This document shows positions 1 to 8,800 of a stretch of DNA of 45,096 nt, piece by piece. The notes under the pieces are model-generated. The model was not told where the DNA came from, searched no databases, and saw only the letters and a list, made by a program, of their open reading frames with translations. Origin of the DNA: JANQTF01 sp036835375 (lineage in GTDB: Bacteria > Bacteroidota > Bacteroidia > J057); contig DAITMB010000029.1 of NCBI GenBank assembly GCA_036835375.1, positions 1 through 45,096 of the forward strand, given 5' to 3'. Numbering within the stretch: position 1 is the stretch's first letter; every line of letters begins with the position of its first letter. The position numbers were made by a program, and so were the translations under genes.

Positions 1-6
1 CCACTT

Positions 7-46
7 CAAAAGCCAGACTTGGAATTTCCAAGCCTGGCTTTTGGTT
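7..46. terminator. Hairpin with T-rich flank, probable terminator
   Basis: Arms AAAAGCCAG and CTGGCTTTT enclose an inner CTTGG/CCAAG stem with an AATTT loop and one mismatch. A T-rich run (TTTTGGTTTT) follows on the plus strand, so it probably ends a gene lying left of the window. It is nearly symmetric and could work both ways. Confidence 0.6.
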
Positions 47-413
47 TTGGGGGGGTGAGAAGATTAACCCAGATCTTGCCCTCATGGCAGGAAGATGGAT
101 GGCAGAAAGCCCTCCGCCCTAATACCTCCCTTATATATGTCGGAACCTTGTGATAGGGAAATCGCCCAATTGCTCTTCCGACCCAAGCAGAGTCGAGCGC
201 GCAGCGGTCCTACCGCTTGCACGGGCATTAGATCTGATCTTGCTCGTTGTTGAAGGAAACGAAACTGACGTGGAGAGGTGGGAGGCAGTGTTCGATGGTC
301 AATAAGACGGAAATCCTGCAAGGATGGAGGGGTTGTTCTACAGAGGCAGGCAATCTTGAGCGATCAACACGCTGAATCTTACTCGAGTATCGCTCATTTG
401 ACAACAAATGGGC
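47..413. other. Stretch without a recognisable gene
   Basis: Only short overlapping open frames occur here on both strands. None has a recognisable motif, a signal peptide or a believable start context. I see no tRNA, repeat or clear regulatory site. Confidence 0.5.
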
Positions 414-1040
414 CTATGCTGCTTGATGCGACCAAGGCGCATCCATTTCCTGGAGGTATTGGACTTCCCTGACAGTGATGGTTGCGGAGTGGGGTTGTGT
501 GAGCCAAGCTTGGATATTGGCCGCGGGGGTTGAAGGATTGAGCCAAGCCATTTCCAGGTGTCGGGGAATGATGATCGGCATGAGCAAATGATGCTGCCGC
601 AACAGTGCATGGGAGGAAGTGGCTAAAATCGAGAAATACTCCGAAAAAGTCCCATCAGCGTGAGAGAGTGGGCTTCGAATCGCAGCGAAGCAAAAAGTCT
701 CCTGGCCATGTAGCTCCACTTTCCAATGTCGGCCATCGGGTGTCCCAAGGTAGTAGCCGTTTCCAGGAATCAAGCATCGAGAAGACGGAAAAATCTGAAG
801 CTGATCTAGCTCATCCAGCGGCGATTGTACAGGCAAAACGGCTTTTCTATGATGTGAATGGATCCCTCGCTTGCCCCATTGCATATAATGGATGCGGAGT
901 TGATCAAGTTCCCGAACAAGGATGGGGCAAAAATGACCTGGAGAAAAGTAGCCCTCTTCCAGCAAACGGAAACCAGGAAAAGAATCTGCTTGCTGTGGAT
1001 TTGGATGGTATTGCGAGTCGAATCGATAGGAAGATAGCAT
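414..1040 (-). CDS. SRAP-like (YedK/HMCES fold) protein, catalytic residues lost
   Basis: The order of motifs follows the SRAP family, whose active members cross-link to abasic sites in single-stranded DNA. Seen in order are FSPGHFCPIL (compare the family's NxAPxxxxPV), MQWGKRGI (compare MRWGLIP), RCLIPGNGYY (compare RCLIPADGFYEW), a FCFAAI core strand, and HLLMPIII (compare HDRMPVIL). The length of 208 residues fits the family. Key differences: the catalytic Glu after GFY is Leu (GYYLG), the INAR Asn motif reads LPVQ, and the protein starts MLSS instead of MC, so the Cys2 nucleophile is missing. Only the His before xxMP is kept. In the next frame the same DNA reads LCYLPIDS, which resembles a lost MCY start, so start loss plus frameshift is possible. 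It is either an inactive paralogue that keeps a binding role or a decaying gene. The fold call is fairly sure; function is unknown. Confidence 0.6.
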   Translation of the reverse strand: MLSSYRFDSQYHPNPQQADSFPGFRLLEEGYFSPGHFCPILVRELDQLRIHYMQWGKRGIHSHHRKAVLPVQSPLDELDQLQIFPSSRCLIPGNGYYLGTPDGRHWKVELHGQETFCFAAIRSPLSHADGTFSEYFSILATSSHALLRQHHLLMPIIIPRHLEMAWLNPSTPAANIQAWLTQPHSATITVREVQYLQEMDAPWSHQAA

Positions 1041-1265
1041 AGGACTTGTGCTAAGGATTTAGACAAGAATAGGAAAAGCTAAGCAATTGAGCAAATTTTA
1101 TTAGTAATATTTCTTTGCCTTCATCAAAACTCTATTTCTACCAGCATTGAATCGTCATCTGCGTTTTCCCAACCAAAATTGAAAGAATCTACCGATGTTC
1201 GGGTCTCTCGCTACCTCTTTCCCTATTACATTCAACCCCTGGTTAATTCTACTTTTGATCCCCGA

Positions 1266-2150
1266 ATGATGAATCGCATAGCAATTCTTCTGCTCCTTCT
1301 TTTTTTCTGCGCTTGCCATCCGACGTATGTAAAAATGGCGCCTGGTGGACTCCCAGCCTATTTGTCAGCAGACAACCCCTCGCTTCCGCCCGTGAGCGCT
1401 CACAGAGGGGGCAGAAACTATCCCAAAAAGCCCGAAAATTCTCTCGCAGTGTTTCGCTACGTACTGAGACATACCCCGGCAATGATCGAATGCGATGTGC
1501 AACTCACCCGAGACAGTGTGTTGGTCTTGATGCACGACAAGACGCTCGACCGGACCAGCACGGGCACAGGCCCACTGTCCCAATTGAGCTACGAAGAATT
1601 GAGGGCATTGAGGTTGGAAGACGATTTTGGACAAGTCACTCGCCACAAGATCCCCTCGCTGGCAAGCGCACTCCGCTGGGCAAAGGGGAAAGCCATCCTC
1701 TCATTAGATGTAAAAAGAGGAGTCCCGTGGGAAATGGTGATAGATGCCGTCCGCGAGGCGGAAGCACAAGACTATGTCGTACTGATCGCCTATCGGCCAG
1801 AGGATGCCGAGACCATCTATCGCTTAGCTCCCGAGTTCCCGATCTCGTGTGGCGTGCAGCGGCCAGAAGATCTGGAAAAATACCGTTTCCTCCCTGCTGG
1901 CCAAATGTTGGCGTTCACAGGGACCAAGCCCCTGCCCGCAGCGGTATTTGAGGCATTGGCGCAGCAAAACATTCCGGCGATGCAGGGGACGATGTCTGGG
2001 TTAGATGAACAAGCCCGCCAGTTGGGAGATTCTATTTATTTGGAACTGCTATCGCGCGGGGCCAACATCTTGGCTACCGATCGGCCCATCGAAGCGGCTC
2101 CCGTGGTGAAAACTTGGAGAGAAGGACAGAAAATCAAGACCACTGACTGA
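1266..2150 (+). CDS. Glycerophosphodiester phosphodiesterase family lipoprotein
   Basis: GDPD TIM-barrel family; such enzymes hydrolyse glycerophosphodiesters to an alcohol and glycerol 3-phosphate with a divalent metal. Visible are the first catalytic His in SAHRGG (about residue 46), the metal-binding ExD in IECDVQLTRD (75-77), and the second His in MHDKTLDRTSTG (about 90). A C-terminal NILATDRP matches the family's end motif for the last strands. I start at the first ATG of ATGATGAAT because it opens directly into a hydrophobic signal ending FFCAC, a lipobox-like site, giving a 294-residue lipoprotein; an upstream in-frame start at 1179 would bury this signal. It is probably periplasmic or membrane-anchored. 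It converges on the DUF4249 gene with only 30 bases between stops. Family call is strong; the substrate is not known. Confidence 0.88.
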   Translation: MMNRIAILLLLLFFCACHPTYVKMAPGGLPAYLSADNPSLPPVSAHRGGRNYPKKPENSLAVFRYVLRHTPAMIECDVQLTRDSVLVLMHDKTLDRTSTGTGPLSQLSYEELRALRLEDDFGQVTRHKIPSLASALRWAKGKAILSLDVKRGVPWEMVIDAVREAEAQDYVVLIAYRPEDAETIYRLAPEFPISCGVQRPEDLEKYRFLPAGQMLAFTGTKPLPAAVFEALAQQNIPAMQGTMSGLDEQARQLGDSIYLELLSRGANILATDRPIEAAPVVKTWREGQKIKTTD

Positions 2151-2180
2151 CGATAGGCAACTTTTTTCTAGGAAATCCTG

Positions 2181-3098
2181 CTACTCTCCGATGACCATCC
2201 GCACGGAGGCCAAGCTCTGCCCTGTAAAGATCCCTTGCCCTCCTGTGACATTGGTCGTGACGGTAGCGGGTTGACCAAAAGGGCTCAGACTAGCTACGAC
2301 TGCTGCATCGCGTGTCTCCAAAAAGCGGGCATATTCTGCCGTGACGCTATAGACGGAGTGAATCAGCGTGTCCCCATCGCGATGATCGAAGCCTGTGCCA
2401 AACGTAATCAATTGCCCATTGGTGATCTCATCGTCGATGGTGAAATCTTGTAGAATGTTCCCTACCCAAATCGTGTCGCTGACGCCATTTTCATCGGTGA
2501 TGATGTTCATTTCGCGCTTTTCCAAAACCCGGCGATAAAAATTGGCGCGGTTGGGATCATCCTGAAATTGGGTGAGCACCAGAGCTAAGCTATCGTCATT
2601 GTAGCGGTAGGGTGTCCCCAAAATATCCACAGGGGTTGGGATCGTGGTGACAGCACTCAGTTCTTCCCCCTCCGCCGTGAGGACGTTCAGCGTAAATGGT
2701 GTATCGTAGAGTTCTGGTACAGGCTGCAATTGGCCATAGAGGTAAATGGATTCGCCAAGAAATTGGGCAAATCGATTCACGAGCGCCGTATCAAGCAGCA
2801 ACTCCAGCCCAGGAGTGTTGATGGGAATCTCAAAAGGTGCGAGGGTATCAGTCCGTCCATTATAAGAAATCGTCACTACCGCATCCTTCACATAGACAAG
2901 CCGCAGGTCTTCGAAAAACCCGATGCTCTTGGTCAGAATGACGGTGAAGGGAAGCCCCGGCTCCAAATAGCTTTCCACGACGACCTCTGGCTCATATTCT
3001 GGCAAATCAATCTCAATGTCGCGGGTGAGATCACAAGAGGATAGCCCTAACAGGAGCAGGCCAAGGATTCCAAGATGAATCAAAGGGAAGCGAATCAT
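2181..3098 (-). CDS. DUF4249 family lipoprotein, partner of the TonB receptor
   Basis: 305 residues with a lipoprotein signal ending GLSSC (Cys22), then the DUF4249-type beginning (EIDLPEYEPEVVVESYLEPG), which resembles the family's 'peptide-like strand, then uptake partner' N-terminus. The rest is a beta-rich secreted body with motifs typical of the family, such as PFTLNVLTAEGEELSAVTTI and a C-terminal TTNVTGGQGIFTG. DUF4249 lipoproteins in Bacteroidota are commonly encoded next to TonB-dependent receptors and are thought to act with them at the outer membrane, though the ligand is not established. Here it follows the receptor on the same strand after 59 bases, so one transcript is likely. 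Confidence 0.85.
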   Translation of the reverse strand: MIRFPLIHLGILGLLLLGLSSCDLTRDIEIDLPEYEPEVVVESYLEPGLPFTVILTKSIGFFEDLRLVYVKDAVVTISYNGRTDTLAPFEIPINTPGLELLLDTALVNRFAQFLGESIYLYGQLQPVPELYDTPFTLNVLTAEGEELSAVTTIPTPVDILGTPYRYNDDSLALVLTQFQDDPNRANFYRRVLEKREMNIITDENGVSDTIWVGNILQDFTIDDEITNGQLITFGTGFDHRDGDTLIHSVYSVTAEYARFLETRDAAVVASLSPFGQPATVTTNVTGGQGIFTGQSLASVRMVIGE

Positions 3099-3157
3099 AT
3101 GTGTGGTGTCGAAAGGGAAGTCAGAAAAAGAAAAAAAGCCCCAAAAGCGAGGACGAC

Positions 3158-5494
3158 CTAAAACTTAAAATTGTAGGTGATCGATGGAATGACCGGGAAA
3201 AGTGTCACCTGCTGTGCGCGATTGCGGGCCTGTGACTCATCGAAGAAGAAGCGGACGAAATAGACATTTCTTCGACTGTAGGCATTGTAGGCACTGATGG
3301 TGAGGTCGGATTCTCCCCATCTTGGTGCAAATTTGATTACAAATCCCAAGTCGAGACGGTGATAGGGAGCAATTCGGAGGCTATTGCGATCGCCGAAGAC
3401 GGGCGTGCCTGTCGGAAACGTACTGCTTCGCCCTGTGGTAAAATCAGGCCCTGTATTCCAAAAAAAGCCTTTGGGGGGAGTGGTCAGGGTTCCAGAAAGG
3501 TAGGTCCACGCGCCACTCACGCTCAGGCGGCGATTGATTTGGTAAATGGCCACGACATTGACGGTGTGGCGGCTGTCATTGCGGGGGTGCAAGGGGCGGC
3601 CCTCATTGATCGCATCTTCTTTGATGTACTCTCCGGTTCGCCAAGTACCATCAAACTTCCGCCAGGTCCAGGCCAAGGTATAGCCGATCCAGCCCGTGAG
3701 CTTTCCCTGGGTTTTTTCGATATAAAATTCGTTTCCATAGGCCCACCCATTTCCAAACACAAATTCAGATTCGAGGTCGTCATTGACAAAAAGGTTGGCC
3801 CCATTGCTGAAGTCGATTTGGTTGTGAAGCCATTTGTAATAGACCTCATTACTCAAAATATATTGCTCCCCCAGCCCAAAGGCGACGCCCATGGCCACTT
3901 GATCCGAGATCTGGGGTTTCACGCCACGCGTAGAAGGATACCACACGTCGGTCGGGAGCGAAGTGCCACTGTTCGCGACCAGGTGGAGATACTGTGCCAT
4001 GCGGGCGTAGCTGAGCTTGAATGAGGCATTTTTTCCAATGGAAAATTTGGAGGCAAACCGCGGCTCAATTGTCGCATAGGTTGTAGAATCGCCCGCAAAG
4101 CCCGAAAGTCGGACCCCAGCGTTAATGGTGATCCCATCGTTGATCTGCCAATCATCAGATACGTAAGCCCCGAACTCCGTCCCGTAATAGGTATCTCCAG
4201 AATTAATAGAAAAGGTGCTGTCGGAATCTCCGGCATTCAATCGGCCCACCCGAAACGTGTGATAAATGCCCGAAGCCCCAAACCGCACGGTGTGACGGTT
4301 GTCAGGAGTCCACGTGAGGTCGGCGCGGCTACCCCAGTCGGTGATTTGGGAGCCGAGCTCAAAGGTGAATAAATCACTCAGGTCGTTTCGGATCACATAT
4401 TCGTAGTCTGTAAAAAAAGCCGACACATTCATGAACAGCTTGTCGGTAAACAGGTGATTCCAACGTAGCGTACCGTTGGTGTTCCCCCAGTCAAAATTAA
4501 AATTGAAGTCTGAATCATCGAACTTAAATCGATCTCGACCAAAGTAGCCACTCAGGAAGATTTGATCTTTGGGTCCAAGGTCGTAATTGACTTTGGCGTT
4601 GAGATCGTAGAAAAAGTAATCAGGAATCTGAAGGAAATCGGGATTGTCTTGCTGGGCATCGTTGATGGCTCCGGTGATAATATCGACGTAAGTTCTGCGC
4701 CCGGAGACCATGAAAGAAGCCTTGTCCTTGACCAAAGGGCCTTCCAGGGTAAGGCGGGAAGAAATCAGGCCGAGGCCGCCTGCCCCACTGAATTTGCGGC
4801 GATTGCCTTCATTCATTTTCACATCAATCACAGAAGACAGCCTACCGCCATATTGCGCAGGAAAACCTCCCTTGTAGAGTTGCACATCCTTCACGGCGTC
4901 GGAGTTGAACGTCGAGAAAAAGCCAAACAGGTGATTGGGATTGTAAAGCACGGTGTTGTCGAGCATCACCAAATTTTGATCTGGCCCGCCGCCCCTTACA
5001 AAGATTCCCGAACTTCCCTCGCTCCCACCTGACACTCCTGGCTTAAGTTGGAGTGTCTTGATGATGTCCACTTCCCCTAAGAGCGCAGGCAACACTTTGG
5101 CTTCTTTCATCGACACCCGTTCCACACTCATCTGGCTGGAATTCACCTGCTCAAACACCGAGGAAGCAGAGATCACGACCTCGTCCAAGGACTGGTAGCG
5201 CATGTTCACCTCATAGACTATGTCCTTATTTGGAATGACCCAGTGTTCCTCTCTCACATAGCCCGAAAAGCTAAAGACCACCAGCAAGGAATCTTCTCTC
5301 TTGGGAAGACTGAGGGTATAAAAACCAAATTCATTGGTGAACCCTCCCTGCTTGAATTCTGGATTGGCCACCGATGCCCCGATCAGGGTTTCTCCTGACT
5401 CCGCGTCGCGCACATACCCCGAAATAGATACAGTACCCTGAGACCACCCCAGCCACGGGGTCAAAAAGCAAATCACCAATAAAAACCGATTCAT
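3158..5494 (-). CDS. TonB-dependent receptor with carboxypeptidase-like N-terminal domain
   Basis: Outer-membrane receptor of about 778 residues. From the chosen start (MNRFLLVICFL...), a signal peptide ends near GWSQ. A carboxypeptidase regulatory-like beta-sandwich follows (ISGYVRDAESGETLIGASV, with NEFGFYTL, about residues 23-105). The plug domain (about 115-225) carries SSGIFVRGGGPDQNLVMLD and the GGFPAQYGGRLSSVIDV motif. The rest is a beta-barrel ending in the aromatic YNFKF. The start at 5494 was preferred to 5551 because the extra 19 residues precede a complete signal peptide. It heads the operon with the DUF4249 lipoprotein. The barrel class is the short receptor found beside DUF4249, not SusC (about 1000 residues), and no SusD is present. 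Ligand unknown; import is driven by TonB/ExbBD. Confidence 0.9.
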   Translation of the reverse strand: MNRFLLVICFLTPWLGWSQGTVSISGYVRDAESGETLIGASVANPEFKQGGFTNEFGFYTLSLPKREDSLLVVFSFSGYVREEHWVIPNKDIVYEVNMRYQSLDEVVISASSVFEQVNSSQMSVERVSMKEAKVLPALLGEVDIIKTLQLKPGVSGGSEGSSGIFVRGGGPDQNLVMLDNTVLYNPNHLFGFFSTFNSDAVKDVQLYKGGFPAQYGGRLSSVIDVKMNEGNRRKFSGAGGLGLISSRLTLEGPLVKDKASFMVSGRRTYVDIITGAINDAQQDNPDFLQIPDYFFYDLNAKVNYDLGPKDQIFLSGYFGRDRFKFDDSDFNFNFDWGNTNGTLRWNHLFTDKLFMNVSAFFTDYEYVIRNDLSDLFTFELGSQITDWGSRADLTWTPDNRHTVRFGASGIYHTFRVGRLNAGDSDSTFSINSGDTYYGTEFGAYVSDDWQINDGITINAGVRLSGFAGDSTTYATIEPRFASKFSIGKNASFKLSYARMAQYLHLVANSGTSLPTDVWYPSTRGVKPQISDQVAMGVAFGLGEQYILSNEVYYKWLHNQIDFSNGANLFVNDDLESEFVFGNGWAYGNEFYIEKTQGKLTGWIGYTLAWTWRKFDGTWRTGEYIKEDAINEGRPLHPRNDSRHTVNVVAIYQINRRLSVSGAWTYLSGTLTTPPKGFFWNTGPDFTTGRSSTFPTGTPVFGDRNSLRIAPYHRLDLGFVIKFAPRWGESDLTISAYNAYSRRNVYFVRFFFDESQARNRAQQVTLFPVIPSITYNFKF

Positions 5495-5672
5495 ATGATC
5501 AAAACAATCGTTGCGCTCGTCTTGTGACACTGATGCCTTGCAGACGAACAATCATGGAAAAAAGCTATAAAAAATCGGGGGTAAAGTGAGGTTTTCTCTT
5601 CAAGCCAAAAAGAACATCATCTGAGCGCACGTAAATCAACTTCCTGTCTGAAATTCTCGCATAAAACTTTTT

Positions 5673-5704
5673 CAAAGTAGTTCTATCTGCATAGAACAGG
5701 CAAC
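5673..5704 (-). promoter_or_regulatory. Promoter-like site with a dyad in its spacer
   Basis: Read on the minus strand this gives TTG, 21 bases, then TACTTTG, close to the Bacteroidota -33/-7 pattern. The spacer holds a perfect 7-base inverted repeat (GTTCTAT, CTGC, ATAGAAC at 5680-5697), which would suit an operator. It lies about 180 bases before the receptor start. The rest of the 5495-5809 gap shows no gene. Confidence 0.35.
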
Positions 5705-5809
5705 ATGAATCAATTCTAACTGCCTAGAGCATAACCCTCCGTTCAAACGAGCGCGCATTTCCTTTGTTAAGGTTCCGTAGTACAAACTTCGAAAAAGTAA
5801 TATTCCCTT

Positions 5810-5847
5810 AAAACGAACAGCGAGACCTTTGGGTAGGCCTCGCTGTT
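5810..5847 (-). terminator. Rho-independent terminator of the giant secreted protein gene
   Basis: Arms AACAGCGAG and CTCGCTGTT, extended inward by CCT/AGG after one mismatch, then CGTTTT when read on the minus strand. It lies 34 bases beyond the stop of the 2041-residue gene. Confidence 0.75.
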
Positions 5848-5880
5848 GCGATAAACATCAACTTCCTGATACTGAAAGAT

Positions 5881-8800
5881 CTATTCGACCAATTGCATTT
5901 TGATGTGATGACGGAAGCCATTGCTTGCTTGCATCACCATGTGATACACCCCAGCAGCCACGCGTTCGCCACCTTTGCCATCGGCATACCACACCACTTC
6001 GTGCTCTCCTGCCGGATAGGTTCCTCCAAATTCTCTTACTGGTTGCCCAAGCATGTTGTAGATCGTAATCTTCACCTCGGCAGCCTCTGGCAGTTCAAAT
6101 CCTGCGCGTGTCACCTCAGAGAATGGATTCGGATAATTTTGCTTGAGGTCGTAGCCAAAAAAGGAAGATTCTGGCCCGATGAAACTGAGAGAATTGGTAC
6201 CGGGCTGATTTGACCCTCCATTTCCTCCCGGCTCGCCCCCCATGGACATGGTTCCCTCTGGTGCTGCTACTTCAAGGATCTCGATGCCATTGATCAATGG
6301 ATCGCCGATCACACGACCAAAGTCGATGTCGAGGTTGCCATCTGTCACAGTAGCCACAATAGTCTTCATGCCAGCTACTTTGTGGCCAAATTCTGGAATG
6401 ATATCAAAGTCATTCAAGACAACCACGCCTTCTACCACAACGTCGAACACACGCTTGCCTGGTGTCGAGGTGCCGTTAAAGCTGTTGAGGAAGAAGAGAT
6501 GGATCTCATAGGTACCATTCGCTACAGGGAAGTCCCACTGCATATCCGGTGCACCCCCTGTGTCCCAGCGCTCTTGAGCAAAGATTCCCAGCGGTGTGTA
6601 AGTCGGCACAGATGAATGCACTGAGTTATAGGAGGCAGCAGAGACATTGCTTCCAGGTCCGCGGAAAGGAGAGGCATAGCCCCCTTGACCATCACCAGCC
6701 CAATTCATGTTGGGTGCATCCAGTGCTGCCAAACCACCACCGCCAGCATTGATCCGGTAGAGGGGAATCGCACCGCTCGGGTCGGTCGTGCTAAACGTCA
6801 CCGCAGCAGTAGCTCCCACATTCGTGTACTCGGTGTGGGTGTAATCCGCAAGCTGAACGATCACTGTGTGAGACCCGGCAGTCAGCCCGGTGAAGGTGTA
6901 GGAATTGTCTGGCTGCACGACAGAAGTGTGAGGCAAGCCGTCGATGGACACATGGTAGTGGTCCAGTGGATCCAGATTCATGCCCGTCCAAGTCACCGTC
7001 ACATCGGTGCCGGAAATGACCTGACCAGCAGTAGGCGAGATGATTACGACCGTAGGAACAGGAATTTCTGTCGTGAAGGTCACTGTGGCAATAGCTCCGG
7101 CATGGGTGTACTCAGTGTGAGTGTAATCTGCGAGCTGAACACTCACCGTATGCGCCCCGGCAGTCAGCCCAGTAAAGGTGTAGGAATTGTTCGGCTGCAC
7201 GACAGAAGTATGAGGCAGACCGTCGATGGACACATGGTAGTGGTCCAGCGGATCCAGGTTGCTTCCAGCCCATGTCACCGTCACTTCGGTGCCAGAGACG
7301 ACTAGTCCTGCTGTTGGCGAGGTAATCACAACACTTGGTAAAGCAGGACCCGATCCCATTTTCACAATCTCAATTCCATTGATCAACGGATCTCCAATCA
7401 CCCGACCAAAGTCGATATCCAAATTTCCGTCGTTGACCGTCGTCACGATGGACTTCATCCCTGCGACTTTGTGGCCAAATTCTACGATCAGGTCAAAGTC
7501 ATCCAGCACGGTCACCCCTTCTACGACCACGTCGAACACACGCTTGCCGGGGGTAGAAGTCCCATTGAAGCTGTTGAGGAAGTAGAGACGAACTTCATAG
7601 GTGCCAGGATCAGCGATGGGGAAGTCCCACTGCATGTCAGGTGCGCTACCGGTGTCCCAGCGCTCCGTGCTATAGATGCTCATCGGCACATAAGCAGGGA
7701 CTGATGGATCTACCGTGTTGTAAGACGAGGCAGAAATGTTGCTGCTGTTGTTCCGGAAAGGAGAAGCCGCTCCGCCATTGCCGTCGCCTGCCCAATTCAT
7801 TTGTGGAGCGTCGAGGGCTGTGGTAAGCACGCCACCCGTGTTGATGCGGTAGAGCACTTCCGAGGCAGTAGGCGCCGATGGATCCACGCTGAAGCCACTG
7901 AGCGTGATTTCGAGCGGTGAGGGATTCGTAGCGCTATGACCTACCTGCAACAGGGCGGTTTTGGTGCCAGCCGAGGTCGGAGAGAAAGTGACACTCACAT
8001 TGGCGGAGGCGCCAGGTAGAATCTCGTACAGGGCAGAGAAATTCAGCGAAAATTCACTCGCATTAGCGCCGGCAAGGTTCACTGCACTGATGAGGATGGT
8101 GTCGCTTCCTGTATTGCTCAAAGTGAAAACCTGCGCAGCAGAGCTGGCGTTCACGGCTACCTGACCAAAGTCAAAAGTAGAAGGCGTGGCTTCCAGTGCG
8201 CTAGGTCCGGGAATCGCTTCCCCGTCCAGATTCACAACCAACGGAGAGGAGGTGGTACCATTGTGCACAAAGCTGAGAGATGCAGAGGGAGACCCAACAG
8301 CAGTCGGTGTAAAGGTCACATTGACCACGGAGGTACCACCTGCAGGAATGATGAGCGGCGTGGTGGCGCTATGAGCAAACATTCCAGGGTTGGAACCGCC
8401 CAAGGTGATGCTACTCACCGTGACTGAAGCGTTGCCTGGATTGCTCAGTGTCACGCTTTGTGCGGGAGAAGTCACTCCGATCTGGGTAGAGAAGAAGTGG
8501 ACCGAGCTGGGGTTTACTGCCAACTGAGGGTTGCTCGGCACGGTGCCAGGAGCAGGGGGACCCAGAACCTCAATGGCATTGATCAACGGATTTTCAACCA
8601 CCCGATCAAAATCGATGTCGAGGTTTCCGTCGGTCACACTGACCTGATATGTCAGCATCCCGGCGTTTTTGTGACCGAATTGCTGGATCAGGTCCAGGTT
8701 GTCCCAGACTACCGTTCCTTCCACAGAGATATCAAACACCCGCGTACCCACGCCTGATGTTCCTCCATGAGAGTTGTTGAGAAACAAGCGTACTTCGTAG

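Noticed and set aside
660..690. tRNA-like TTCGAATCGC
   Set aside because: No cloverleaf arms can be formed around it, and it lies inside the SRAP-like gene.
278..1042. Plus-strand frames at 278-472 and 605-1042 over the SRAP-like gene
   Set aside because: The minus strand carries family motifs in order, while the plus frames have none.
6200..8600. Repeated DNA in the giant gene read as a CRISPR-like array
   Set aside because: The repeats are long coding domain units of about 270-480 bases and in frame, without short spacers.
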